In this document: one piece after another, positions 1-11,264 of the stretch
Numbering within the stretch: the stretch's first letter is position 1
How the letters are laid out: each line of letters starts with the position of its first letter
Assembly: GCA_944472155.2 (NCBI GenBank)
Contig: OX235279.1
Span: 63,895,564-63,959,563, forward strand
Direction of reading: 5' to 3'
DNA length: 64,000 bases
Source of the DNA: Trichobilharzia szidati
Taxonomy: Eukaryota > Platyhelminthes > Trematoda > Strigeidida > Schistosomatidae
Translations under genes and position numbers: made by a program
The notes under the pieces: generated by a model
What the model saw: the letters and a program-made list of their open reading frames with translations, nothing else
Database searches by the model: none
Told to the model about the DNA's origin: nothing

Positions 1-362
1 TGATGAGATGAATTACATCAGTTATTGAGACTCGTCAATGAGATGTTGACCGACAGTTTGAGATCCCACTTTCTCGGTTTAGAAATCATCAGTAGTTTAC
101 TACAGAAATTAATGGGATCAGGCTTCGTTACTCCTAAGATCACGAGTGGTTAGTGATAAAAATTCACAACCAAAGATGCAAATGTTCCGCTAAGTGATCT
201 TTATTTTTACCTAAGCTCAACATGAAGTATCCCTCTATCTAGAAACATAATAAAAATATGACTCCATTATAGATAAGATTTTATTTTGATAAATTACACA
301 GTGTTATACAGTAATATTAACTGATGACGTTTCGAGCACAAATTATTGCTCATAATCATATC

Positions 363-1187
363 AAGTCACTCACACAACTTTTCGCTTCATTTATATACAT
401 GAGTAAAATTGATTAGACATTTGAATAAAGTCAATATAAGATAATGAACGCTCAGAAATGATATCAGTATTATCAATAAAATACAATCAGATAGGAAATA
501 AGATGTTTTAAATAGTAAAAAATAAGTAACTTGTTAGATTGTAATAATGTGAGTTGAATACATTTTACCATTATTCATTATTCTCCGATTTGACTGGTGG
601 TAATATCTTCCATATCTCTGGTATTTGCGCTGAGTAATTTTTGCTGGATGTAGACTCGATGAAGCAGGATTCAGTAATCAACCTCTCTCTCCACCTACCT
701 ACCTGTAACTCTGCCCCACCATATTGTGTGGTTGTATGTTAATGCATGCAGTGAGATTGCTGAGCTTTTTTCTAAATTACTTAACTTCTTCGGATCAGTC
801 ATTTTAACCTTCGCTAAATTCTTATATTCTGATAATCTCACTACTCATGATCTAATAGTTTGACCTATGTATTCGACTTAACTCGCAGTCATTGCAAGGT
901 ATTTTGTTAATGATATTATTTATTATCATTATTATTATGTATATAAACACATATAATTGTAGAGCCAGAGGAGGAATTTATCGAAAAGGATATTCTTTGC
1001 TCAATTACTTTGTGTTTTGTGCTATTTTGTGTAATCGCTTTCACCGGGTCCTTTAGCGCACAGAGCTTGTCTCTGAAGGAGTGTGTAGGTTTTTATGCCA
1101 ACCTAATTCTTGCTTCATTGAGAATCCTGCAAAGAGTGTCAGATGTATCCTCCTTACATGGTAGAACTCTAGATGCCTAATATATAT
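363..1187 (-). pseudogene. PLE lineage C endonuclease-region remnant
   Basis: In intact PLEs this region encodes the C-terminal GIY-YIG nuclease that nicks the target for primed reverse transcription. The minus strand reads TLCRILNEARIRL and DKLCALKDP between about 1140 and 1050, then, after the insertion at 930-1020, NNIINKIPCNDCEL near 890-940. These match, in order, TLCRILNKAGIRV, DKLCKLKHP and NNIIYKIPCSDCDL in the copy at 54.8-55.0 kb. A Cys-x-x-Cys pair just before the nuclease core is typical of PLE endonucleases. The tyrosine-bearing core itself is not intact, and several stops and frame changes follow down to 363. No reverse transcriptase part remains, so this is a 5'-truncated, interrupted fragment. 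Confidence 0.6.
930..1020 (+). mobile_element. short lineage-B PLE terminal motif nested in copy C1
   Basis: About 90 bases interrupt the endonuclease fragment exactly between the QN and NNII codons that are contiguous at 54.95 kb. The insert ends with the motif GTAGAGCC...TTATCGAAAAGGATATTCTTTGCTCA (959-1003), also found at 31.76, 37.9 (minus), 38.4 and 38.74 kb, where at 37.9 kb it belongs to the 3' terminal repeat of PLE lineage B. TATTTTG-like words flank both sides and may be a short target duplication, but the flanks are AT-rich so this is weak. It shows that lineage B moved after copy C1 had inserted. Confidence 0.5.
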
Positions 1188-1894
1188 ACATATATTATTG
1201 TATAACACTGTGATTTATCACAATAAAATCTTATCTAGAATGGAGTTATAGTCTACCACAGTGCCCAAGTTTTATACTTATAAAAAAAATCTTTGGGAAA
1301 GGTCAGTACATGTTTGCAGATAAGTGAGTCACTCAGGGAAGACAAAATATCTTTTCAAACCATGCTGTGGAGAGGTATCTTGAACAAATATACGTTTCAG
1401 GTACGAAATACAAAATATTTTCTATTTTGCGACTGAATGATAGATATATTATCAAAATGGCTTGGATGTGTGCCTAGAATACAACTGCTGTCTATCGTAT
1501 TCGTCTTATTTTGCGTTGTTCACAGTGTTCTGCATTATACGATAGTGTGAAAAATTAATGGAAGTTCCATGGTGATGGCGTGAATCAGTAGGATTCAAGC
1601 TTCACAGTCTAATCCATTCCCTTCTGCTGACTAATGTTCCCTATGCTTCATATTCAGCCAAGTTCTGTTTGCTGTCTCATGATTCCGTAAGCATTACTCA
1701 TTTGAAACCATGAAATCATTGCAAACTCATCACTTTAATTTAGGCATCATTTCCATAGTTGATATACTTTAACTGTAAAAACAATAATGCAATGAAAATC
1801 ATAGGAACAATAGATTATGCTTAACCATGATAAATATAAAGCTCTCGTAAGAGGGAAAGTAATGACTTATTTCGACATTTTTGAGTAAACTTCA

Positions 1895-2572
1895 AATTTT
1901 CCAAATTCCCTCCTAAGCATTTAGAAAAAACAACTTATTCAACGGTGAAATATATTCTTATTCGGTTGCTTCCTCATCATCAAATCTACATTAATATAAA
2001 GTTGTTTTTTCTTTTAATTTCAAAATGTTTTACCAGTCGAATGCCAAATTTAGTTATTCAGTTTTAGGTATAGGGCGGAGAGGGTGAGTTCAAGAGGTTG
2101 AAAGTCGATGGCACAGTGTTAGGACTCTTGCCAACCATGCACATGGACCGAGGTTTAATCCCTTGCCGACGCACACCAGACATCAGTGGTTGGCCTGCAA
2201 AATTTGGGCTACCGATATCGCATGCTGAAAATTCCATACTTGTACCAAAACTACGGTGTGAAATCAAGCTGTAATCAGAAAAAATAAATAAAACTAAATA
2301 AATAACTAATAGATGCTTGTAACAAGATGTCCAAGTTTTGAAGGAGGGGTGAACATTAATTACGAAATTCAAGAGAAGTTAATTCTTTGGTGTAAGCAAC
2401 TAGTTATTACACAATGAAGAAACCTGTAAATTAGCAGTGATGACTACGAAGAATAGGATGACTCAGAAGAAATGCGTAGAAGGCGAACGAGTTAATGGAA
2501 TTATCTAGAATTATGAAAATTAACAAAGTCAAAGGATCGTAACAAAAGGAGGGGAAAACCTGTTTCAAAAGA
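1895..2572 (-). mobile_element. PLE lineage A, copy A1, 3' terminal region
   Basis: This is non-coding sequence downstream of the endonuclease stop of the pseudogene at 2573-4085. It matches 15041-15520 and both arms of the palindrome at 8225-9215 over several hundred bases, with shared words such as AGATGCTTGTAACAAGATGT and GGTGAACATTAATTAC. A SINE is inserted at about 2105-2305, where the other copies are uninterrupted. The outer edge near 1895 contains GCATTTAGAAAAAACAACTTATTCA, also present near 15050 and, inverted, near 9190. The region probably corresponds to the pseudo-LTR of PLEs. Confidence 0.6.
2105..2305 (+). mobile_element. tRNA-headed SINE (family 2) nested in PLE A1
   Basis: A tRNA-like head (box A-like GGCACAGTGTTAGG, box B-like GGTTTAATCCC in place of GGTTCGAATCC) is followed by a unique body and an A-rich tail. 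The same head and body lie in reverse at about 35.19-35.36 kb, and the last part of the body recurs at 61.80-61.85 kb. The head has decayed (box B mutated, first bases changed), so the polymerase III promoter is probably dead. It interrupts lineage A terminal sequence that is continuous at 8.4, 9.0 and 15.2 kb, so it arrived later. I could not define its target-site duplication. Confidence 0.6.
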
Positions 2573-4085
2573 CTAATTACGTATTATGTAGTTGGTCATG
2601 GCCATGAAAGGAGCTCTACAAATTTCCTCTGAACACAGATTTGGCTTGTTCAGATGAATTCCGATTGCCTCTGCTGTATGTAAGAGTCGTACTCGTAAAC
2701 TGTGCGAGAGGTTGGTTGGTATAAGACAGACAACTTTGAAAGCTATGTTAGAGTCGATTTGATGTCCAGTACTGACGAGATGAGCTGGTATTGAGCTGTG
2801 TATAGCTTTATTCGAACCGTTGCGAAACCAAGATTGGAGGTGTTCTGAAATCTGCCAATGAACTTAATTGATCTTACTCAAAGTGTAATTAGCTCTGCAC
2901 GATAATTTAAACTGATAAATACACCTGGAGGAGGCAAAACAGGGCATTCTGTCTTTATTTCTTGAATTAACTATTGGTTGGTTAGTGAATATACAGCGTA
3001 GCTTAGCTGCGCTATGGGTCCTTTTGAATGTCCTTTGCAGACGTTATGATAAGGTCTCGCTGTTGACATCATTCGTGAATTGCAATCTTAGTAAGACTGA
3101 TGTTTTGGGAACAGCAGGCACCTTCGACTTTTCGCTTTCTGTGTTCATGTGTTTGTTCACGAATTTGGTGGGATATCCGTTTGTACTTAGTAGATCACGA
3201 ATATTACCGAGTTCTTCGTTCAGTGTTTCATTTGAACAGATAACTTTAGCCCGGTGAACCAGACGCCTAACCAGAATACGCTTGTATTGTAGAGTTGCAA
3301 AACTCAGGAAGTGAGTATACTGTCCAGTGGAAGTAGGTTTTCCGTGCAAACATCTACATATTGTTCAGTCTGTTCGTTTAGTCATTAGAACGTCCAAAAA
3401 CGAGAGAGTGATTTTCTTCTTCTTCTCTAATGAAGCCTATACTAGAATGTGCTCTATTGAATTTATCCAATATGTACTTATTCTCACTTTCTTTCTTCAC
3501 AACTAGAAATGTATCATCGACATATAGGCAATAGAAATCAAGATTATATATTACATCTCTAAGAAGACCATTTTTTAGTTTTGCCAGGAAAAAACCTGCT
3601 AGGATTCAGCCTGGTGGTGATCCCATGGCAACAACATCTGATTGTCAATACATTTCTTTATTGAAAAGGAAATTTACGATCATTGTACACCTTAAGAGAA
3701 GTTCCTGTAGGGAAGACATAGGAATCTCAATTCATTACCAATGTTATCAATTGTTTCCATCAAAGCCACATTGGTGAATAAGGAAAATGCATCCAGTGAT
3801 ATCATGTATTTGTCCTTCACATTTAATTCCTTGATTCTTTCTACAAACTCAAAAGTATCTTTTACGCTATTTTTCATACGTTTTTATGTAACAGCTGTAA
3901 AAATTTCGACAGCCGTTTCTCATTTGAATGGTATGGTGAGCTTGACATATCGAAGACCGGTCTAAGTGGAAAGCCGTTTTTGTGAACTTCGAATGCCACT
4001 AAATTATTTTTAATAAAATTTCTGTAATATGAATTACCGTAGGAATGAGATATGTTGCCATTTCCCAAAACGGCTTCAGTGCCAT
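2573..4085 (-). pseudogene. PLE lineage A reverse transcriptase/endonuclease, truncated and decayed
   Basis: The product would be a PLE polyprotein: reverse transcriptase then GIY-YIG endonuclease, acting in target-primed insertion. Reading the minus strand from 4085, I see HKNGFPLRPVF (finger region), then SLDAFSLFTNV at about 3800, matching the PLE hallmark of Asp followed by SLFTN. Next come VVAMGSPPG near 3630 and the catalytic box CLYVDDTF with YVDD at 3513-3524. A thumb region follows with KPTSTGQYTHF and NGYPTKFV (3360-3180). The endonuclease part reads QFKLSC, then ISEHLQSWFRNG and HLVSTGHQID, ending CSEE and a stop at 2573-2575. The GIY-YIG core (expected YIGRT) is replaced by a non-matching stretch around 2870. 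At least six frame changes or stops break the frame. The N-terminal part upstream of the fingers is missing. The catalytic aspartates survive, but the gene is dead. Confidence 0.75.
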
Positions 4086-6454
4086 CTTATTAAATTCATA
4101 AAAATACTAGAACTATAGTAATAATCAGAAGAACCCCATTAATCTAATTTGACAGATATTGTAAAGGAAAAGTGTGCAAGTTTAACGGTTATTGGTAACA
4201 CCAGAAAAATCAGATTTCGAATAAAATAAGTAAGAACTGAATTATAGATTCTTGACCAGGAATTTCGCCCTTGAAAGAAAAGGTGTGTTAAGCGCTGGTT
4301 GAAATGTGTAGTTACATCACTGGTAAACAGTTTTCATCAGAGAAATGAAAGACACCTACAGAAGAGCTGGACGTTAAGTGTGTTTTCCTCATACACTAAG
4401 CCGTAATTCATATGTTCTTGATAATATAAATGTGTGAAATAAAGCGGTCCAGTTACAGCATTTAAGATGAACTTCAACTTGACAAATACGTGTACCATAC
4501 ATTTATGATTTTATCTCGCTAATAAGCACTTCTAGTTCGTTTGAGTGGTGTATATTGACTTGTTACCTGATCCATATCTGCAATAATGGCAACATCAATG
4601 AAGACCTTAAGTACTTTTTAAATGAGAGTGAGGAGGCTAACATGAAGGGGGTAACCATGTTTTGAAGGATAAATTGAGTGGTGAGTAAAGTTAAGCGGTG
4701 GTTTATATCACATGATCTTTATAAGTGCATGAGAAATTGAGTTAAAATTCAAGAGCATAAGATGAATGTAAAATGTGAACGATAATTTGTGATCCACGAT
4801 CACAGTTTCTTGGCGACTTTGAAATTAAAAGCCCCCATTTCAAAAAATCTGAGCGTATTTGAAATAGGCGATATGATAAGATTAATCAAGCAAGTTAAGG
4901 TTTCTATTTATGAATTTATTTGGGGGTACAACAAGCAGATTATGTAAGAAAACTGTACCTATAAAGTTAAAGTGTGACGAGGTCATTCAGACATATATAT
5001 TCTAAATTAATCTTGCTAAGACAAATACTGACTTCAGTTTGACTGAAAAACTGAGATGCATACTAGGTTCAAAAATACTTAATGCGATGATCTCATATTT
5101 CTTTTGTACTGTGAAATTTACAACAACTAAATCAGAATTTTGCTTATAACGAGACAACTGGTTTAAGCTGTTTACAGTTAGTATTTTTAAAATTATATGT
5201 CATTCGCGTTAATGGACTACTGCATTTTGAAGTGAATGTTTATTACTTCTACAGTACCACATAAATTCCAGGACTAACTGGTAATTACAAGTAGAATATA
5301 ATGTCTGTTAGCAAGAGAATCTTCTCCCCGAAATGTCGATGTCACACTCTGATGACATTCTAACGGCTGTTATATTCAACTGCCTACGTAATCTGTTGAT
5401 AAGCTTACACAATTCACTGAATGTTGCAGGCAGAAATTGCCACTAATTAAATTGTTCGTACTTCGGACTTCATAAAATCCATGTGAGAGTAACTGAGTTA
5501 CTCCACGGCATAATGTTTTGTAATATGCAGTTCACAAATACTATTCAAACCATTCGTGTGCCTTTACATTTCAACTGACAAATGAATGCCTGCGAACTAG
5601 TCTGCGAACTGCTTGTGCTTACACTCTTCTCCAAGTTTAGTGCTTGTTTATGTCACGATTTTATTACATCACAAAGTTAATTCATATTGCGTGTACTATC
5701 TAGAAGCTATTTGATTTTGTTTTCGAAATAACCGGTGTATATACATACTATGTCTGTTATCCATCCTGTTTCTTTTATAAAATATGAAGAATATAAATGG
5801 TGATATATTTTATTTTGTCAAAACAACCCAATTTTATACTAAAGTACTGTATTTTAGTTGAAAAGGAGAGTAATTGACTTTTATATTTACATTTACATCG
5901 CCTGATTTTCCTCTGTGTTATTCTTCTCTTACTGCTTTGAATTTCGTGTGACCAAGAGATAAAATACTACAAGAACAATATGTTTTTGACGTAATCAAAA
6001 AGACATTTTGCGTCAGAATGTCAGCAGTCATTGACGATATTTTCTAAGTAAACAAGTCCCGGAATATGCATAAAATTTTTCTGAATGCATAGACTACAAG
6101 TGAATGATTTGAACATTTCCTATGGTTTATGAATACGTTTTATCAGAGACTACTAATATATTTAGGGTTAATCAGTATGTTTGATAAAAAAAGTCATATT
6201 ATTGCGCATGATTCTGCAAAGAAGGGTGGAACTAACTTTTTGAAAGATGAGGAAATATTTGTCTGTTCCACTGCTCTTATCCGTTTGTAAAAGTTGTTGT
6301 CTAGTCAAGGAACTATATATTTACGCGAACCGCGTATTAAAGTTTATTAGGCGTTATTTAAATAAGTGTTTGAATGTTCGCCATAAAAACAGACAAAGTT
6401 TGAATATTTTGACTTCTGATTTTTAATTAAATGTAAGATTACTTCTGCTTCAGC
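4086..6454. other. AT-rich stretch, no gene seen
   Basis: No frame of 60 codons occurs between 4068 and 6347 on either strand, and I recognise no repeat family, RNA gene or long inverted repeat. Confidence 0.5.
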
Positions 6455-6840
6455 ATGATGCTGGAACAGCTGTCTTCGTTCTATACTCAAGATCAGATGG
6501 CCGGAAAGAATCACCAACAAGAAACTATGGGAACAAACAAAACAAGAACTAATCGCCCAACAGATATGCACGAGAAAGTGGAGATGAATTGGACACTCGC
6601 TGAGGAGGCCGCTGGGTGACATCGCGCGTCAGGCCAACGCTCGAGTGGAACCCGAAAGGGAAGCGGCGAGTGGGACGTCCAAGGGTGACATGGAGTTGAA
6701 ACAGTATGGATTAACATGGATGCAGGTGAAAAGTACAGTACAGCAGAGGACAGAAACAAGTGGAGACGTGGAGTTGAAGCCCAATGTTCCCCTAGGAACC
6801 CAAGGGAACAATATTAATATAATAATATGATGCTGGAGCA
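6455..6840 (+). mobile_element. RTE-clade non-LTR retrotransposon, 3' fragment with target-site duplication
   Basis: The insert (6469-6826, 358 bases) is bounded by ATGATGCTGGAACA (6455-6468) and ATGATGCTGGAGCA (6827-6840), a 14-base target duplication with one mismatch. Its plus strand encodes the tail of an RTE ORF2 in broken frames: WNPKGKRRVGRPRVTWS at about 6645-6700, matching the Arg/Gly-rich end after the reverse transcriptase in the related copies at 27.4 and 56.3 kb. The 3' end is a short AATAT-type tail rather than poly(A), as expected for RTE. It is strongly 5'-truncated. Its GC content stands out from the flanks. Confidence 0.75.
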
Positions 6841-8224
6841 CTGTTATGTTTCAAAAGGTTTGATGGAACTATTTTACTACAAATTTCCACACATTTGTGT
6901 GCCGTATTTATGTTGAAATTGCGCATATCAGCAAAGCTGGCAAAGGTTAAAATTGTGATGAAATAATGACAAAGTCTTGAGCGATAGCAAGGTAACACTA
7001 ACTAACGTACTGCTACAGAGAACAATTAATGAGGATAATGTTCACATCAAAAACAGGAAGTTATTTTATTGCTTGCAGATGGTAAGGGACAAAATATACT
7101 CTGAAAAATTAGATACACTTTAAAGCTATTCAGATGTTTTGATGTTTTCTGAGTTTAGAGATTTATGAACCTTTGAATGAAGTGACTGCCTAGGATGTTG
7201 TTGAGCGAGCTAATTAAATATCCAGAAGTAAATATCAATGCTAAGATTAAATGAACCACTACCATGGCGACAGTATTTCGACTATAATTTAAGTGTTTAA
7301 CTGAAATTTATCTTTCTGTTAATGAGTGTTTTAAGTTAAAAGAAAGCCATGAGAATGATTTTTCGATCTCGAAAAGACGTATTCATTGATGGCGTGAGTG
7401 TCTCATATAGCTACAACAACAACAACTACTACTATTGATATAATGTATAATAGTTATAAATGAAATGAACTGCAGGGGAATTTCAAACTACAGGTCTGCC
7501 ATCTAAACATGATGTTTTAATTAGGCCAGGAGGCTACACGTTTTGATGAACCAAAGGCTCTTCTGTAAAATGGAATCAGCGAAATTACTTAGATGAGTAG
7601 TTTTCGCAAATGTAATTGTTAAAATATGTCAATGTATAAATCTAAGATACTCTCGAAAGCCAGTCTAACACCAATTGGAAATCGATGACAGCAGGATTAT
7701 ATGATTGCGCTTTGGTATTCACAGAACACTGATAATCGACAACTGTGTCAGCCCACTAGTAAATAATCATTTTCCATTCATCATGACATGCTGTACTGTT
7801 TAGTTTTGGCGTCCAAGTCATTTAGTTTAGGTTAGTTCTAGCTAATTAAATCGATTTCGTTAACTACAACAAATTGAAAAAATGGTTTCGTGCATTTAAT
7901 TATCTTATCAGACACTGAAATTGACATAAGTATTCTACGTACTATAATGAATTTTTTCTGAATAAAATATTGTGCAATCCTCTCGCATATAACGCATTAA
8001 TGTAATTATATCTTGTGACTGTGATTCACTTATTTGTCACTCATTTATAGGAGACTACACAACATTATTTATTCTTAATATACAAATACATAAATTAATC
8101 AGTGCTACCCATGATCGACTGTGAATTAGCTTCCTAACTGTTAGACGGAAAATGCCTCGATATTGCTCTGAGCTTTGAGTTGAATTATCTCAAATATTCA
8201 ATATAAATGAAACGAAACACGACT
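6841..8224. other. AT-rich stretch with a short trinucleotide run
   Basis: No gene recognised. A run of AAC then ACT triplets lies at about 7412-7436. Frames are short and unremarkable. Confidence 0.5.
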
Positions 8225-9215
8225 TAGGAAAGATTGAGAGAAGAAATATATTCCTTTACAGTCACTTCCCCATCATCCACGCTACATCAATTTATAGTTG
8301 TTTCTTCTTTTAACTTCAAAATGTTTCACCAGCCAAATGGCTAATTTAGTTAATCAGTTTTAGGTATAGGACAGAGACGGTGAAATCAAGAGATTGACAG
8401 TCATCAAAACAACTAACTAATAGATGCTTGTAACAAGATGTCTAAGTTTTGAAGGAGAGGTGAACATTAATTACAGAATTCAAGAGAAGTAGATTCTTTG
8501 GCGAAAGCAACAAGTTATTACACAATCAAGAAACTTGTAAATTAGCAGTGATGAAGAAGATGAACGAGTTAATAGAATTATCTAGAATTGTAAAAATTAA
8601 CAAAGTCAAAAAATCATAACAAGAGGAAGGGAAATAATCGTCTTTAAAAACCTAATACAATTACAAAACAGCAATAAAAACATCCACTTTCTTTGCCATG
8701 GTCAACTATAAATATGTATTAAGATTTTAAAACTGATTTTGTTCTCTCTCCTTGTTACGATCTTCTGACTTTGTTAATTTTTACAATTCTAGCTAATTCT
8801 ATTAACTCGTTCGCCTTCTACGCATTTCTTCTGAGTCATCCTATTCTTCTTAGTCATCACTGCTAATTTACAAGTTTCTTGATTGTGTAATAACTTGTTG
8901 CTTACGCCAAAGAATCAACTTCTCTTGAATTCCGTAATTAATGTTCACCCCTCCTTCAAAACTTGGACATCTTGTTACAAGCATCTATTAGTTAGTTGTT
9001 TTGATGACTGTCAATCTCTTGATTTCACCGTCTCTGTCCTATACCTAAAACTGATTAACTAAATTAACCACTTGACTGGTGAAACATTTTGAAGTTAAAA
9101 GAAAAAGCAGCTATATATTGATGTAGAGTGGATGATGGGGAAGTGATTGCAAAGGAATATATTTAATCGTTGAATATGTTGTTTTTCTAAATGCGTAGAT
9201 GAGAATTTGGAAAAC
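8225..9215. mobile_element. PLE lineage A, copy A3: large inverted repeat of two 3' ends
   Basis: The left arm (about 8225-8665) and the right arm (about 8690-9215) are reverse complements over most of their length. Example pairs are AGATGCTTGTAACAAGATGT at about 8422 with its complement near 8970, and ACTTCCCCATCATCCACG near 8265 with its complement near 9130. Both arms are the 3' terminal region also found at 1.9-2.57 and 15.04-15.52 kb. The centre (about 8666-8690) retains only a few bases; CCATGGTCAACTA on its right resembles the ATGGCCATGACCAACTA codons at the end of the lineage A frame, so almost no coding body remains. The right arm keeps about 20 bases (GCATTTCTTCTGAGTCATCC region, 8822-8845) missing from the left. 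Both 3' ends face outward. Confidence 0.75.
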
Positions 9216-11264
9216 ACCTTTTGATATTTATTGCATAATCTCAACTGAAATAATATGTACGTTTTTAAAAGAAAACATAGAATACAATTTCAGTCTCAAC
9301 CTCTTCATATCTCATCATCCTGCACTTTCAAAATATGCTCTACATTTGTTCAGTGATTCAAACAAAGATTCCTGTTGATATAAAGCCAGGTGACTGCAAT
9401 CACTAGCAAAACACACCGAAATGAGGTACGCAACTAGAAGATAAATTTACGGAATTATTTTGTAGTGTACACTAAAGCAGCTTTGTGGTAATTTATCTGA
9501 TGAAATGCGAATTCTCAAGACAGATTTACTTTGTTTGTAGCGAATGAAAGTCGAAAAAAGTGGGTATTTAAATGTTGATTCTTCCAATTGATTTTAAGGT
9601 AAAGTAAAAAGGCGAACTGGGCCACCGGTAGGTTGCAATTCCAAGAAAGTTGCATAACGGACTACACAATACATCCAAAACAATCAATTACATCTAGGAG
9701 TTTATTAATATCAATTTTTGGATGCAGTAACTGTTAAAAAATATTTTTCCTAAGTCCACAGAGTTACCAGGTCTTTCATGTTTCAGTAATTAATAATAGG
9801 TAAGTATATAACGTAAGTAGCTGTTGCCAATAATTATTCTACGAAATCCATCAAAATGCGTGATATGCAAGGGTTAAGAATTTTTGTTTAAGAAAGATAT
9901 ATCATAAGTTAGAAAATAAAGCTAATCTGCGCTGACATTTATTCCATGCAATGCCTTAAGCCTAACGCTTTCACTAAAGTTTTCAAGTCAATGCATGAAT
10001 TACAGGTGGTCATTTCTTTAAATAATACATAAGCTCACTTTGCAGCCTAAGGTGACTTCAGACTCAAAATATCCAGTCTGCACATCAAACCTGATGACAA
10101 CTTCCACATTATTATGTAATCAAGTCTGCTTTTATGTGTAAATGAGTTTATAAATACGGTTTACTTACCCATAGAATGGCAGTTAGTCAGAAAATAGAGG
10201 CATGAGTCTTCCCTATAAATAAAATGTTGCTGTTTCAGAACGGTGTCAGTTTTCAGTTTGAAACAGTATTTATTAATTTCAACACAACTTTATGTCTTTC
10301 ATTACAGTAAATATTTCACTAGTAAAGTGATTATGTATTTTCGAAGAAATAAATTTAGGGCACTTACAGTTAGTATGAAGTTACAAAAACAATATTATTA
10401 AGCCTTGTAAATGTCAATTACATTACTGAAACACTGGAAGTCACTAAAAGAGTGTAACTAAAAAACAAAGTGCCGTTTAGCCATAATATGCTGTTTTCAG
10501 TGATGCAATTCTTAAGCCTTACAACCGTTTACATATAAAACTTTGTCATAGCAACAGAAAAACTGTTTTCAAAAATAAATCATTAAAGTGCTCGGACTTC
10601 TGTATAATAGTCAAGTGATTCTAGAGAAAATTATGTAATATGGAAACATTAAACAAGTGAAGACTGAAGTAAAATTAAGTAACATAACATAATTGACAAG
10701 ACTGAATACAGTTAAGCTATATTTGCAAGAAGGTCAGGTTAAATAAAACAACTGACATAAAGAGTTGAGATAAAATAGTGGGAAACGATAGAAAATTCTT
10801 CAGGTCAGATATTTAGACAAACAAAAACCACTGTGCGTTCAGTCACTGAACACACTTCTGAATTCCCAGTTCAGGATTTATCATTTAGATTGCAGTGGTT
10901 TGCAAAGTTTCAAAAAGATAGATTAGCACGTTCCTGCCAAGAATTAATCGTGCTCTGCAGATGTCTCTGAAGCTTTTTTGCGAGTTCGATAGGTACTCAA
11001 AATTAGTCAGAGCTGTGAGAATACATGTTCTCTCTTCTGTAAAACTAGCTAGGCAAATGTTTGATTAACCATTTGGATAGCAAACGCTAAGCGCTGCCAA
11101 AATAACTAGCTTCACAAGAGGCCAATGAAGCTATACATACCCATTGACGAGGTTAATAGTTATAGCTTATTCCTCATGCTTATAGGAATCGAAGTTTTTT
11201 TATAGACAGTAAGACAAATTTCATTGATAAAAGAGAAGAAATTGTGCACTGTGGTATTTTTTTC
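9216..11264. other. AT-rich stretch, no gene seen
   Basis: No frame of 60 codons, no recognisable repeat, and no RNA gene on either strand. Confidence 0.5.

Larger units (their letters stand above)
255..1262 (-). mobile_element. Penelope-like element, lineage C, copy C1 with inverted 3' end
   Basis: Read on the minus strand this locus holds, in order, an inverted copy of the element's 3' end (1262-1196), a fragment of the endonuclease-coding region (1187-363, interrupted by a small insertion at 930-1020) and the 3' end in normal orientation (362-255). The 3' end is recognised because the same text, including GAAACGTCATCAG and TGTATAACACTGTG, follows the endonuclease reading frame at 55.4 kb and occurs as an inverted pair at 11.3-11.7 kb. 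The two ends here are inverted relative to each other and flank the truncated body. The copy is long dead: stops and frameshifts throughout. The PLE assignment comes from the domain described in the next entry; the lineage letter is mine. Confidence 0.65.

Noticed and set aside
2064..2372. 102-codon minus-strand frame
   Set aside because: Runs across the SINE in antisense and into PLE 3' sequence; no protein family resemblance.
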